Source: CAWBUW01 sp963792075 (lineage in GTDB: Bacteria; Chloroflexota; Anaerolineae; Anaerolineales; UBA4823). Taken from it: DNA of 46,487 bases. The notes beneath the pieces were generated by a model. The model had not been told where the DNA came from and did no database searches. It saw nothing but the letters and a program-made list of their open reading frames with translations. The stretch covers positions 1-46,487 of the forward strand of contig CAWBUW010000003.1 in assembly GCA_963792075.1 (NCBI GenBank), written 5' to 3'. Of the stretch, positions 8,635-16,670 are shown one piece after another. Position numbers and translations under genes: made by a program. The number at the start of each line of letters is the position of its first letter. The stretch's first letter is position 1.

Positions 8635-9066
8635 TTAGAAGGGGATTTCTGTGTCGATCAGATTGTTTTCAGGAGTTGGAGCGCTGCCCGGTTGGGATAT
8701 TTGCTCATCCGTGGCATCGTGCCCGCCCAGGTAGATGATCTCCCGGGCAGTAACTTCATAAGAGGCTGCCGGAGAGCCATCCCGGCGCTCCCAGATGCGG
8801 GGAGAGCCGCTTTCCGGGTCGGGGTTCAGCCGCCCGCGCACCATCACCTGGCTGCCTTTCTGCAGGTACTGGCTGGCGTTCTCCGCCTGGCGCTCCCAGG
8901 CGGTCACCTGGAACCAGGTGGTCTCTTTCACTAGTTGGCCCTGACCATCGCGGAAGCGGCGGTTGGCCGCCAGCGAAAAACTGGCTACTGCCTGGCCGGA
9001 GGGGGTTAGACGCATCTCCGGGGCACGGCCCAGGTAGCCGATGATCGTGACTTCTTGATAGGACAT
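8635..9066 (-). CDS. ssb: single-stranded DNA-binding protein
   Basis: A 143-residue SSB. The OB fold begins EVTIIGYLGRAPEMRLTPSG, continues with VASFSLAANRR and TTWFQVTAWERQAENASQYLQKGSQVMVRGRL, and ends in the acidic tip DTEIPF that normally recruits repair proteins. It has the typical length for a bacterial SSB. The start ATG at 9066 lies four bases after the Rad52 stop, with GGAG overlapping that stop, so the two are coupled. It is likely an element-encoded SSB that coats transferred or recombining single strands. It is one of three OB-fold proteins in the window. Confidence 0.9.
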   Translation of the reverse strand: MSYQEVTIIGYLGRAPEMRLTPSGQAVASFSLAANRRFRDGQGQLVKETTWFQVTAWERQAENASQYLQKGSQVMVRGRLNPDPESGSPRIWERRDGSPAASYEVTAREIIYLGGHDATDEQISQPGSAPTPENNLIDTEIPF

Positions 9067-9069
9067 GGT

Positions 9070-9909
9070 TCACACTCCTTGGGGTTGAAGTTGGCTCAAC
9101 AGCATCTGAGCCGCCAGCCGGGCTTGCGCCCGCGCTGGGTGGTCATTGTCTTGAAACTGCTCGCCTACAAGGTAAGCCAGCATGCGCTCGCCTTTGGGCT
9201 GAGCCAGCACCTGTCCCAGGGGCATGCCCGCCCACTGTGGGTTCTGGCTCGAGCCGATTGGACAGAGCACCAGCCTGGCCTGCTCGAGGGTCATACCATC
9301 CGGTGGATGGCTGGCAGCGGCATGCTCTTGCTTCTCAGCAGCAGACCCCTTGCCGTTCGAGGGCGTCTTATGAGATGCTCCGTTTTCTTTTTCGGGGATT
9401 GGGACTGCCGAAGAGGCTTTGGCAACGTCTTTATCGTAGAGCCCCAAACCGAACTGGTTGCCCAGTTGGCGGAAGCAGCGCTTCAGGCAGTCGGTGGCGG
9501 CACCGCTCAAGGCGGTGTCCAGCGCTTCGGGGGCATCGCCGGTAAAGCTCAGCCGCCCGACATCGGCATGGGAATAGGGTTTGCCGTCCAGCTCGATGGT
9601 GACCTTGCCGGTCAGGTAGACGATCCCGGCTCGCTGGGTGCACGGCTGGCCCGTTTGCGGGTCAACCACCGGCGTGCGCATGCGCTTCTGCCGGTCCCAG
9701 GTAGTGAGCGTTTGCTCCCAGATCATCACCCTGGGCTCGCTCAGCAGGTCAAACGACCAGCGGAAGCCGAAGATCTCGTTGGCGGTTTGGATCACATCGA
9801 ACCCTTCCAGGTAAGGGACTGCGCCCTCACCCGGCGCCGGCCGCAGCTTCACGCGGCGCCGGTCCAACGGTTGGGACAGCCGCTGCAGGATGTCCGTGGT
9901 TTCTGTCAT
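9070..9909 (-). CDS. Rad52-family single-strand annealing protein
   Basis: A 279-residue protein. The N-terminal domain has GEGAVPYLEGFDVIQTANEI, GFRWSFDLL and SHADVGRLSFTGDAPEALDTALSGAATDCLKRCFRQLG, the pattern of Rad52/Rad22-type annealing proteins of phages and mobile elements. A low-complexity linker near residue 180 leads to a C-terminal helical tail that may contact SSB. The start ATG at 9909 has GAGG five bases upstream; a longer frame to 10062 has no site. It is paired with ssb four bases downstream, as in phage recombination modules. It should anneal SSB-coated complementary strands during establishment or repair. Confidence 0.85.
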   Translation of the reverse strand: MTETTDILQRLSQPLDRRRVKLRPAPGEGAVPYLEGFDVIQTANEIFGFRWSFDLLSEPRVMIWEQTLTTWDRQKRMRTPVVDPQTGQPCTQRAGIVYLTGKVTIELDGKPYSHADVGRLSFTGDAPEALDTALSGAATDCLKRCFRQLGNQFGLGLYDKDVAKASSAVPIPEKENGASHKTPSNGKGSAAEKQEHAAASHPPDGMTLEQARLVLCPIGSSQNPQWAGMPLGQVLAQPKGERMLAYLVGEQFQDNDHPARAQARLAAQMLLSQLQPQGV

Positions 9910-10158
9910 ATTGCCTCGCTTTCTGTGGGATTCTGTGGGAAGAAGTAGTTTTAGATATGTTTTTGTGGAACTTTGTCTGATGGCCTCCTTTGGAATGGTT
10001 TGGTGAGAAATGTACTTTATACGTGCAAAGGCCGGTGTCATAAACCGGTTTGACGTTTTCAATCGCCAAAACTATGTTCAGGCGACACACGACAGGGTTC
10101 AATGCTTCATCAAGCCCTTGCGTGCGCCGGCTGAAAGTTGATTGGCTCTCTGGGAATC

Positions 10159-10233
10159 GCCGTGGTAGGGCAGATGTGGGGATGTTTTGCGGGCTTTGCC
10201 CGCAAAACATCCCCACATCTGCCCTACCACGGC
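10159..10233. repeat. 75-base perfect palindrome with 36-base arms
   Basis: Arms 10159-10194 and 10198-10233 are perfect reverse complements around the loop TTT, and weaker pairing (about two thirds of positions) continues roughly 26 bases outward on each side. It lies between the OB-fold gene ending at 10334 and the Rad52 start at 9909. The region from 9910 to 10333 otherwise holds no gene. Confidence 0.75.
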
Positions 10234-10333
10234 AACTCCCAATGAACCAGTTGATTTCTGTATCGCAATATGCGTTTTGTAATGTCCAGATGAGACAATC
10301 GGATAAGATGAGCCAAACGCGCTGAGGTAATCA

Positions 10334-10816
10334 TCAAGCAGTGATCGCTTGAGCTGCCGGGTTCATGTTTGGTTCGGCCGAGGCAGTGGTTTCCTGCTCT
10401 GGTTTTCTTTTCCTGAGTTTTACCGGCCTCCCCGCCACCTTGGCGGCTGCCTCATACGCCTCTGCTTTGCTATCCACCAGGCTGACCTGCTGCGCCAGGA
10501 TATACGCCGTCGGGCGTGGGATGATCAGGTTCTCCAGCTCAGGCGTCAGGGCGACATTCAGGTGCGCCTTCTGGAATACCCGTCCTAACGGCTCCAGGAT
10601 ATCCTTGCCCCACACCTCCCCTAGCACGCGCACCAGGTCGCCTTGCTGTAAGGTAGGCAGGGCTTCGAGGGTATCGGCTATACGCACGGTGATGTAATCC
10701 GAGTGGATCAGCTCACCTTCACGCCGCGGGCGGTGGTGGGCAATGCGCAAGAATGCCTCGCCCTTGTATTCCCAGCGGCTGACGAGAAAGCCTTCGAGGG
10801 TGACTTGGTTAATCAT
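10334..10816 (-). CDS. SSB-like OB-fold protein
   Basis: A 160-residue protein. MINQVTLEGFLVSRWEYKGEA, DYITVRIADTLE and QGDLVRVLGEVWGKDI form an OB-fold pattern related to SSB, without the usual acidic C-terminal tip. The tail is Lys/Arg-rich and then Ala/Thr-rich. The start is the ATG at 10816, preceded by AAAGGAG; ten codons of upstream open frame have no site. It follows tadG and precedes rad52 and ssb in the leftward block, suggesting a specialised ssDNA or accessory binding role. Confidence 0.65.
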   Translation of the reverse strand: MINQVTLEGFLVSRWEYKGEAFLRIAHHRPRREGELIHSDYITVRIADTLEALPTLQQGDLVRVLGEVWGKDILEPLGRVFQKAHLNVALTPELENLIIPRPTAYILAQQVSLVDSKAEAYEAAAKVAGRPVKLRKRKPEQETTASAEPNMNPAAQAITA

Positions 10817-10889
10817 TAGATTCTCTCCTTTCAGCCCCCCTTGCATCCCCCCATTTTCGGAAAAAAGGGGGGAGAAGGGGAAAATAGGA

Positions 10890-10933
10890 AACCGTCACAC
10901 ATCCAGCAGGATTGCTGCTAACGTGTGACGGTT
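10890..10933 (-). terminator. hairpin downstream of tadG
   Basis: Arms AACCGTCACAC (10890-10900) and GTGTGACGGTT (10923-10933), with partial pairing inside. It lies in the gap before the OB-fold gene and after the tadG stop. Confidence 0.5.
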
Positions 10934-10960
10934 TTAGCTAACGAATGTATTCAATTAAGG

Positions 10961-10997
10961 GGGTAATATTTACAGCGAAGCGCTGTAAATATTACCC
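10961..10997 (-). terminator. perfect 17-base-arm hairpin after tadG
   Basis: Arms 10961-10977 (GGGTAATATTTACAGCG) and 10981-10997 around the loop AAG. It ends ten bases below the proposed tadG stop at 11008-11010. Confidence 0.6.
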
Positions 10998-11007
10998 GGG
11001 CAAAGAT

Positions 11008-11446
11008 TTAAGGCGCGCCTTGCATGCGTGCCTGGGCGTAGCCAGTGATGCTGTACGCACCCCGGTGGTTGAGGAATCCGGGCAGGAGCGAGGCAAGGTC
11101 AGCCGCGACGGTAACAAAGACAATGCGGGAGGCCGAGTTCGATGCGCAGGCGTGTCACCGACACACCAATCCCCCGCCTCACCAGGAATGTGGCGTTGCG
11201 CCAGGCATAATCCTGGGCGGTCGCCGGGGCATCAGGCAGGAAAGTGATCTGCCCGGTCTCGCGATAGGCAGCCAGGTCCAGGCGGGAGGCAGCAGCCAGC
11301 GCCGCCGCGTCCGCCGCTTTGCCCACCTCGCCGCGTGCATAAACAATGCGGGCGATCTGCAGCCCCACGGCGATCATCAGCCCCAATGCCAGGATGATGA
11401 AGATGACAAACGGGATGATCTGACCGCGTTCACGCCGGTGGTTCAT
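11008..11446 (-). CDS. tadG: TadG-like pilus assembly protein (one-base frameshift)
   Basis: The N-terminus reads MNHRRERGQIIPFVIFIILA, a class-III-like leader followed by a transmembrane helix and VGKAADAAALAAASRLDLA, which is typical of TadG-like minor pseudopilins. The frame stops at 11099, but dropping one base at the AA of 11138-11139 continues it as SASRIVFVTVAADLASLLPG to a TAA at 11008, restoring a normal C-terminus. The start ATG at 11446 lies two bases after tadE. At about 145 residues it is short for TadG and lacks a von Willebrand domain. Confidence 0.65.
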
Positions 11447-11448
11447 CG

Positions 11449-11844
11449 TCACCAGCCTTCCTGGCGAAACGTCGCCTCGGCATGCACCTGCATGAGTTTG
11501 TCCAGCCCCAAGGTATCCGCGGCCGGCAGGAACAGCGGGATGCGCGCCGAGACGCGGATCTTGACGATGGACCCCACCACCCCGCCGGGCGCAAGTACGG
11601 AAACCGACGAGCTCTGGATAAGTGGCTGGCCCTGCAGGGCAGCTTTGGCAGCCGTGACAGCCTGGCAAGGCGCGCAGCCCTGCGCCACCGAGCCCATGCG
11701 CGCCCCATGCCGGGCAGCGTTTTCAACCACAGATGACGCCCACAGGTACGCGCCGAACTGCACCATGCCCAGGAACATCAGGATGACGAGCACCACGCTG
11801 GCAGCGAATTCCACCGTGCTGGAACCTCTCTCGGATTGAGACAT
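11449..11844 (-). CDS. tadE: TadE-like pilus assembly protein
   Basis: A 131-residue protein starting MSQSERGSSTVEFAASVVLV. This is the TadE-type leader with the Glu five residues after the processing Gly region, followed by a transmembrane helix and a small extracytoplasmic domain with a CAPC pair. The start ATG at 11844 has AGGAGG five bases upstream, which favours it over GTG at 11850. TadE/F/G are minor pseudopilins needed for Tad pilus biogenesis. It lies between flp and tadG. Confidence 0.75.
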   Translation of the reverse strand: MSQSERGSSTVEFAASVVLVILMFLGMVQFGAYLWASSVVENAARHGARMGSVAQGCAPCQAVTAAKAALQGQPLIQSSSVSVLAPGGVVGSIVKIRVSARIPLFLPAADTLGLDKLMQVHAEATFRQEGW

Positions 11845-11863
11845 ATCCACCTCCTGAAAATTT

Positions 11864-11902
11864 TTATTCTCTCGTACGGGCGTTGCCTGGACGAGAGAAT
11901 AA
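11864..11902 (-). terminator. hairpin abutting the flp stop codon
   Basis: Arms TTATTCTCTCGT (11864-11875) and ACGAGAGAATAA (11891-11902). The stop of the pilin gene is at 11903-11905, so the hairpin begins immediately after it. It may limit read-through to set a high pilin to minor-pilin ratio. Confidence 0.55.
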
Positions 11903-12121
11903 CTAAAAACTTAGCAGGGCAGCGATGCGCTCAAAGGCAGCGACCAGCGAAGAGCGAAAGATGCCCATCACGGTCAGGATGATCAGCAGCACCAGGGCGG
12001 TGAGGGCAGCCACGCTGGCGGACTCTTCACCACGTTCGCTGCGCGGGCTGGCAAGGAACGCCCGGATGCGCTTGGCTTTCTTGGACAGGTGAGAACGGAT
12101 GCTTGATGCTTGGTTAAACAT
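11903..12121 (-). CDS. Flp-family major pilin
   Basis: A 72-residue protein. A basic N-terminal leader of about 32 residues is followed by GEESASVAALTALVLLIIL, where cleavage after the Gly would leave a mature pilin of roughly 40 residues with one hydrophobic helix, as in Flp pilins. The leader is longer than usual. The start ATG at 12121 follows GGAGGTTTCCC. It lies between tadC and tadE with a hairpin on its 3' side. No prepilin peptidase is seen in the window, so a host enzyme must process it. Confidence 0.7.
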   Translation of the reverse strand: MFNQASSIRSHLSKKAKRIRAFLASPRSERGEESASVAALTALVLLIILTVMGIFRSSLVAAFERIAALLSF

Positions 12122-12164
12122 GGGAAACCTCCTTGAAAAGAAAAATGGTTTGGATGGAGAGCCA

Positions 12165-12875
12165 TCAGAAAGAGCGGATGAGTGGCACCCCGACAACGAA
12201 CAGGATCACGACCAGGAACGGAAGGAAATAGAACACCGCCACCAGCACGCCCAGGGTGTTCGCCAGCCGCTCGGTGCGGATTTCTGCTTTCCCGACATAG
12301 GTATCGGAAAACTGCACCGCCAGCCGGGTCAGGGTCTCCTGCACCTGGGCGCCGCGCAGGGCAAAACCCATCTGGATGGCAAAGCTGATCAGGTCCGGAT
12401 GCCCGCTGCGCTCGGCTTCCTGCATCAAGATGCCGGAGCCAGTCTCGCGGGCGAACAACAGGCTGCGCCCGTGTGCAATGGCGAGCACACGCCGCAGCCA
12501 GACCGGCAGGGTGCCTTCGCCCTGGGCGGCGCGGATCAGCACGGCTTCGAGCCCGGCTCCGCTGGCGGATTCGGCGGCGATCAACTGCAAGAATTCGGGC
12601 AGTTCCTGGGAAATCTGGCTGCGGACGTACGAGGCTTTGGCGCTCAGGTCTGCTCGCATCAGGACCCAGCCAAGATACCCGCCCACCCACAGACCCAGGT
12701 TGCTGCGGATTGCCCAGGCAGTGATCACACCCAGGGTCGCAGCCATCAAAGCCTGCCGCCCGACAATCCAGGCCGGCGTTCTATTGGCCCAGGAAGGCGC
12801 AGCGAAAGCAGCCCAATACAGATCGGTCTTGATATTTTTGAAATATTGTGGGATCAAGCGCATGAGAGGCGCCCC
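12165..12875 (-). CDS. tadC: TadC-like pilus membrane platform protein, main part
   Basis: This part contains the T2SSF-type domain (ELPEFLQLIAAESASGAGLE ... GRSLLFARETGSGI) and two C-terminal membrane helices (LGVLVAVFYFLPFLVVILFV). It is joined to the ORF upstream by removing one G from GGGG at 12872-12875, giving FEWVRAPLMRLIPQYF. TadC pairs with TadB as the inner-membrane platform for the CpaF ATPase. Confidence 0.75.
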   Translation of the reverse strand, partial: GAPLMRLIPQYFKNIKTDLYWAAFAAPSWANRTPAWIVGRQALMAATLGVITAWAIRSNLGLWVGGYLGWVLMRADLSAKASYVRSQISQELPEFLQLIAAESASGAGLEAVLIRAAQGEGTLPVWLRRVLAIAHGRSLLFARETGSGILMQEAERSGHPDLISFAIQMGFALRGAQVQETLTRLAVQFSDTYVGKAEIRTERLANTLGVLVAVFYFLPFLVVILFVVGVPLIRSF

Positions 12876-13029
12876 GAACCCACTCGAAAGGCTCTTGATG
12901 CACCTCCGGCTGGTCCATATTCTCCAGCCGCCTGGCCACATTGGGATCGGCGACAGCAACAAACGTATTCACCATATAGGCTGCGAGGACCGCGACCAAC
13001 AATGCAATGAGTAAGATCAGACTTTCCAT
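12781..13029 (-). CDS. tadC: TadC-like protein, N-terminal part (frameshifted)
   Basis: MESLILLIALLVAVLAAYMV is the first membrane helix, and ADPNVARRLENMD follows. The frame runs out at 12781, but the protein continues in the next frame from the GGGG at 12872-12875. The start ATG at 13029 has AGGAG upstream and lies eleven bases after tadB. The combined protein is about 288 residues, normal for TadC. Confidence 0.65.
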   Translation of the reverse strand: MESLILLIALLVAVLAAYMVNTFVAVADPNVARRLENMDQPEVHQEPFEWVRGASHALDPTIFQKYQDRSVLGCFRCAFLGQ

Positions 13030-13039
13030 AGACACACTC

Positions 13040-13687
13040 CTAAACTGTCTTCATGACTTCATTCCGCATGAACAGGTAGCCGGCAGCCATCACCCCGATC
13101 GCCAGGGTCATCACAAGTTCCACCAGGGGATCGTGGAACGAAGCACGCGTCACCGGATCACCGACCATCACCAGCAGCACTACACCCAGCATGGCGGGGA
13201 TCAGCTTGGCCGACTGGAGGGGCTGGGCAGCTTTGGCTTGGGCATGTGTGCGCACCGCCAGGATGCGCTGGATCGAAGTCGCCGTCTCGCTAAATACCTG
13301 TGCGTACTGCCCACCGCCGGCGCGGTGGTAGCTCTCCAAAAGCATGGCCACGTTTGCCAGAGATAAAGATGGCGAGCGCTGCGCCAGGTCACGCAGCGCC
13401 CCTTCAACGTTGCGCGTGCGCATGTCCTTGGCAGTCATCAACAGCTCAGGCGTCAAGGGGTTGGGACCTTCCGAGCTCATGGATTTTGCCACTTCTTCCA
13501 ACACTTCATCCAGGCCGCGGTTGACTTGCAGGCCAGGTGCGATCCTGGATAAGGCAATCGCCAGTTTTTCGTCCAGCAGGCGTCCGCGGCCGCGGGCTTT
13601 TTCCTGGAGATATGCGAATGGCAGGTAACCCAGCACGCAGCCCACAGCCAGGCTGGGCAGACCGGGAATAAAGAAAGCCCAGCTCAA
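13040..13687 (-). CDS. tadB: TadB-like pilus membrane platform protein, main part
   Basis: The T2SSF-type domain (LDEKLAIALSRIAPGLQVNR ... LESYHRAGGGQYAQVFSETA) is followed by two C-terminal membrane helices. The apparent start at 13687 is not real. Adding one T to TTT at 13686-13688 and removing one G from GGG at 13783-13785 links it to the N-terminal ORF at 13769-13957, giving a 306-residue TadB with no net frame change. Confidence 0.75.
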   Translation of the reverse strand: MSWAFFIPGLPSLAVGCVLGYLPFAYLQEKARGRGRLLDEKLAIALSRIAPGLQVNRGLDEVLEEVAKSMSSEGPNPLTPELLMTAKDMRTRNVEGALRDLAQRSPSLSLANVAMLLESYHRAGGGQYAQVFSETATSIQRILAVRTHAQAKAAQPLQSAKLIPAMLGVVLLVMVGDPVTRASFHDPLVELVMTLAIGVMAAGYLFMRNEVMKTV

Positions 13688-13768
13688 AGAGCCGCGCCGG
13701 CGGCACCCAGGAAAAATGCCAGCAGCACAAACTGGGTGGGGGTGAGGCTCACCTGGGCTTCGACCAGC

Positions 13769-13957
13769 TTATATTGCATCGTCCCTTTTCGGCAGGGAGC
13801 TCAATTCCTCGATGTACTCCACCGCTTCCGCGTTTTGCAAACGCCGGGCGCTGAGCGAGGTCAGGTAAGCCCACCGCCCGGACAGCTCCCAACCGAGGAG
13901 CAGCACGATCACGGTGATCGTGCCGGCGATGAGAAAGATGGTGGTGTCAATGTCCAT
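13769..13957 (-). CDS. tadB: TadB-like protein, N-terminal part (frameshifted)
   Basis: MDIDTTIFLIAGTITVIVLL is the first membrane helix, and GWELSGRWAYLTSLSARRLQ follows. The frame stops at 13769. A middle piece in another frame (QYKLVEAQVSLTPTQFVLLA, with a second helix) bridges it to 13687. The start ATG at 13957 has AGGAGG six bases upstream, so translation begins here. Confidence 0.65.
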   Translation of the reverse strand: MDIDTTIFLIAGTITVIVLLLGWELSGRWAYLTSLSARRLQNAEAVEYIEELSSLPKRDDAI

Positions 13958-13993
13958 ATATAGCCTCCTGTTGTGTGATGGTGCAGCCTGTCA

Positions 13994-14066
13994 CCCTCAC
14001 CCTACCCTCCCGCGGGGGAGGGGAATGAGTCCCCTCTCCCACCGGGGGAGGGGCTGAGGGTGAGGG
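13994..14066 (-). repeat. CCCTCACCCT palindromic repeat between cpaF and tadB
   Basis: Outer arms CCCTCACCCT/AGGGTGAGGG enclose CCCTCCC/GGGGAGGGG stems. A related copy lies at 29116-29216. It follows the cpaF stop directly and may terminate or stabilise the transcript. The pattern resembles REP-type intergenic repeats. Confidence 0.55.
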
Positions 14067-14068
14067 CT

Positions 14069-14800
14069 CTAGATGTGGATTTTTATCCAGTGCGGATCAT
14101 CGCTTCTTGATCTCTCGTCATACTGCCACAATCTCCGGTAGCGCACCACCTGGCCCCTGGCGACCTTGCTGAGCTGGGCAATCTCCGTGACGTGGCGCAC
14201 CTCCTCCCGCAGGCCGATCTGGATCAGCAGGTCAATACTGTCAGCAATGACCTGGGCGGCTTCGTGGGGACGGATGCCTTCATCTGCGCCCATGATCGTC
14301 GCCAGGCGGCGAAAGGTTTCGCGTGGAGAACTGGCGTGAAAGGTGCAGGCGCCAGAATGGCCGGTGAGCAGCGCCCGAAACATGGCCAGCGCCGCCCGGC
14401 CATCACGCACTTCCCCAACGATCAGGTAATCCGGCGACATACGCATGGCATCATCCACCCCATCGGCCAGGGAGTAAGTTGGCACCTCGGAACCCGGTGG
14501 TACCGGCCTGGATTCGATGGTTTGCACCGTTTCTCGGTCAATCCAGATCTCGGCGGGATCCTCAATCTTGACGATACGCCAACCCACCGGCAGGTAGTTG
14601 CATAAGGCCGAGAGCAGCGTGGTCTTGCCGGTGCGCGTGCCGCCTGTGATCAATAAGCGCTTCCCGCTGCGCACTGCTGCGCCCAGGAATGCCATCATCT
14701 CTGGAGTCATCAGCGCCGCGCTCCAGCAGCCAATCGGGATGCACCGGTTTCTGCTCGTACAGGCGGATGTTGACCGAGGGATACCCTTCGCCGGGGGCAA
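14069..14800 (-). CDS. cpaF: CpaF/TadA secretion ATPase, catalytic part (frameshifted)
   Basis: Carries Walker A LLITGGTRTGKTTLL, the Asp box IVKIEDPAEIWID, Walker B YLIVGEVRDGRAALAMF and the His box LLTGHSGACTFHASSP of VirB11/CpaF ATPases. It continues from the upstream ORF when one G of the GG near 14715 is dropped (DWLLERALMTPEMMAFLG). The standalone start at 14800 has no support. CpaF powers Tad pilus assembly and retraction. Confidence 0.85.
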   Translation of the reverse strand: MPPAKGIPRSTSACTSRNRCIPIGCWSAALMTPEMMAFLGAAVRSGKRLLITGGTRTGKTTLLSALCNYLPVGWRIVKIEDPAEIWIDRETVQTIESRPVPPGSEVPTYSLADGVDDAMRMSPDYLIVGEVRDGRAALAMFRALLTGHSGACTFHASSPRETFRRLATIMGADEGIRPHEAAQVIADSIDLLIQIGLREEVRHVTEIAQLSKVARGQVVRYRRLWQYDERSRSDDPHWIKIHI

Positions 14801-15347
14801 TCACCGGATGCAGCACCTTGATGCGCCCGCCGCCGGGGTTATGGCGGGTAGCCGGCAGCCGGGCATGCACGCTCGGTGTGGCTTCGTTGAGGGCTTTGGA
14901 TTGAGCGCCCAACAGCAGGGTGAGCACGCGCCAGACTTCGCTGGCATCCACCTGTAAAGGGATGGTCTCCCAACGCACGCTGCCTTTGGGCATGACCTGG
15001 ATCAACCCTGACGAGTAAATGGTGATCTCGGACAGATCGGTGCGACCAGGAGGCAGGAGCAGATCGAGAAAGCCCAGGCCCAGCACCCGGCGCGCGATCT
15101 CATTCGACAGGTTCTCGTTATCCTGAGCCGTAGGGACTACCCCGCGGATGCGGTAAGTCTTATTCACCAAAACGTGTACCCGGCTTCTTACTTTCTCCCG
15201 ATCCTCTTCATCCTGGGAACTCAAGACAGATGAGGGGAACTCCCGGTTGACCGCCTCGATCACCTCGTCAATGATCTGGCGTTGTCCCCCAGGGCTTTCC
15301 AGCAGGCGCAGGGGTTGTACAGACTCATCCAACATACCTAATACCAT
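14562..15347 (-). CDS. cpaF: CpaF/TadA secretion ATPase, N-terminal part
   Basis: Contains the N-terminal all-helical region and the N-domain with DLSEITIYSSGLIQVMPKG and HARLPATRHNPGGGRIKVLH typical of CpaF. Residues after DWLLERG are out of frame. With the downstream ORF it makes a 425-residue ATPase. The start ATG at 15347 follows AGGAGAG and lies three bases after cpaE. Confidence 0.8.
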   Translation of the reverse strand: MVLGMLDESVQPLRLLESPGGQRQIIDEVIEAVNREFPSSVLSSQDEEDREKVRSRVHVLVNKTYRIRGVVPTAQDNENLSNEIARRVLGLGFLDLLLPPGRTDLSEITIYSSGLIQVMPKGSVRWETIPLQVDASEVWRVLTLLLGAQSKALNEATPSVHARLPATRHNPGGGRIKVLHPVIAPGEGYPSVNIRLYEQKPVHPDWLLERGADDSRDDGIPGRSSAQREALIDHRRHAHRQDHAALGLMQLPAGGLAYRQD

Positions 15348-15350
15348 GAT

Positions 15351-16223
15351 CTACTCTCCTACCCGGACGCGGATACCCAGAAAACTGCGCGCTTTCGATC
15401 GCCCGTTCTTTGCAGACAGGTGCAGATTGCCATAGAACATATCTGCCAGAGCGGCGATATTCTTGCCAAGATCCTCCGCAACGTTGACCGCCGGACGGCC
15501 CGAGTTCCTGTACTGCAGGATCAAGGGGTCGTAGTCAATCGTGGTCAGCACCGGCGGAAACCAGCCATACTGGTTGGCGCCTTTCTGATGGAAGCTGGAG
15601 GCGGTGAACGTAGAATGCTTGGTGCGCTGGTTGAGCACCACGAAAATATTCTCTTTAGGGATGCGATGGTTGGATTGCAAATTTTCGGTCAGCAATCTGG
15701 CCGTGTGAGCCGTGGCCCGGACGCCATCCAGCGTGGGACGGGAGACGATCAGCACCAGGTTGGCGGCCATGAGAGGCTGCATGGTCCAGGCTTCTTCGCT
15801 GGAGGGCAGGTCGAGCAGGATCGCACCATAATTGAAAGCATACGAAGTGATCACCAACGAGCGGATCGATTGCGCAGCTTCGGGAATGGTCGTGGCAATG
15901 TTGGCGTAAGCGTACAACTCGCAAGGCGCGATCACCACATCCAGGCCGTCCTTGGTATGCTGGATAGATTTTTTGAAACCGTGCGGCCCCGGATGGGCAA
16001 AGAACTCCTGCGCACTGGGCTGATAGCGGAGATCCAATCTCAGCGGAGCAGACGGCGGCAAATCGAGAGAGAATAATAAAGAATTGATATTCCGGCGCGC
16101 GGCCAGCTCAAAGCCCAGCCCTTCCGCCAGGGTGGACTTACCAACCCCACCCTGGGAGGAGATAAAGGCGATCACGCGTGTGCCCACAACGGTCGAGGGC
16201 GCGCTCATTTTTGTTGAGCACAT
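15351..16223 (-). CDS. cpaE: CpaE/TadZ-like ATPase, MinD/ParA domain (frameshifted)
   Basis: Contains the deviant Walker A of the MinD/ParA superfamily (VIAFISSQGGVGKSTLAEG), AILLDLPSSEEAW for Walker B, and a C-terminal segment typical of CpaE. The real N-terminus is the receiver-like ORF upstream; removing one A of AAAAA at 16208-16212 gives LNKMSAPSTVVGTRVIAF. CpaE/TadZ localises the Tad machine at the pole or membrane. Confidence 0.8.
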   Translation of the reverse strand: MCSTKMSAPSTVVGTRVIAFISSQGGVGKSTLAEGLGFELAARRNINSLLFSLDLPPSAPLRLDLRYQPSAQEFFAHPGPHGFKKSIQHTKDGLDVVIAPCELYAYANIATTIPEAAQSIRSLVITSYAFNYGAILLDLPSSEEAWTMQPLMAANLVLIVSRPTLDGVRATAHTARLLTENLQSNHRIPKENIFVVLNQRTKHSTFTASSFHQKGANQYGWFPPVLTTIDYDPLILQYRNSGRPAVNVAEDLGKNIAALADMFYGNLHLSAKNGRSKARSFLGIRVRVGE

Positions 16224-16623
16224 CTCCCAGGGGTGAAACCGTCTGGCGTTTAGCCTGCTCGGTCTGGACGGCGTTCAAGCCGCGCTTCAGCACTTCCGCC
16301 GGAGCTGCCGGCTGTACGTAAATGCCGCGCACAGTATCCACCTTCTCGATAGCGCCCTGCAAATCCGCCCAGCCCGTGGGAAGCAGGATGATCGCCAAAG
16401 CTTTCTTTAATTTGGCAAGCTCATTGACCAGCGCCTCCACACCCGGCGCGACATCTGCATACAGGATCAGCAAATCAGGCTCGCCCTCCCCCAGGCTTTG
16501 CAGGAACATTTCCCAGTTCGTCTGGATGAAGGATAAGGACATCCGGGTCTCATCGGCGGTCAGCACATATTCGCGCGTGATCTGGGCAAGATCGGGGCCG
16601 GCAAAACCAACAGCAATTTTCAT
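16138..16623 (-). CDS. cpaE: CpaE/TadZ N-terminal receiver-like part
   Basis: MKIAVGFAGPDLAQ ... DLLILYADVAPGVEALVNEL ... AIILLPTG fits the atypical receiver domain at the start of CpaE proteins. It has no evident phosphoacceptor context. The start ATG at 16623 has AGGAGG at ideal spacing. The final residues after VLNK are out of frame and the protein continues in the ORF ending at 15351, giving about 424 residues. Confidence 0.7.
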   Translation of the reverse strand: MKIAVGFAGPDLAQITREYVLTADETRMSLSFIQTNWEMFLQSLGEGEPDLLILYADVAPGVEALVNELAKLKKALAIILLPTGWADLQGAIEKVDTVRGIYVQPAAPAEVLKRGLNAVQTEQAKRQTVSPLGDVLNKNERALDRCGHTRDRLYLLPGWGW

Positions 16624-16635
16624 AGGACCTCCTGT

Positions 16636-16670
16636 AGTTGTGTTTGTGGGCTCCGCCCACAAACACAACT
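16636..16670 (-). terminator. perfect 16-base-arm hairpin after cpaB
   Basis: Arms 16636-16651 (AGTTGTGTTTGTGGGC) and 16655-16670 around the loop TCC. The cpaB stop codon starts within the last base of the arm, so the hairpin begins at the end of the gene. The Shine-Dalgarno of cpaE follows directly. Confidence 0.6.
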
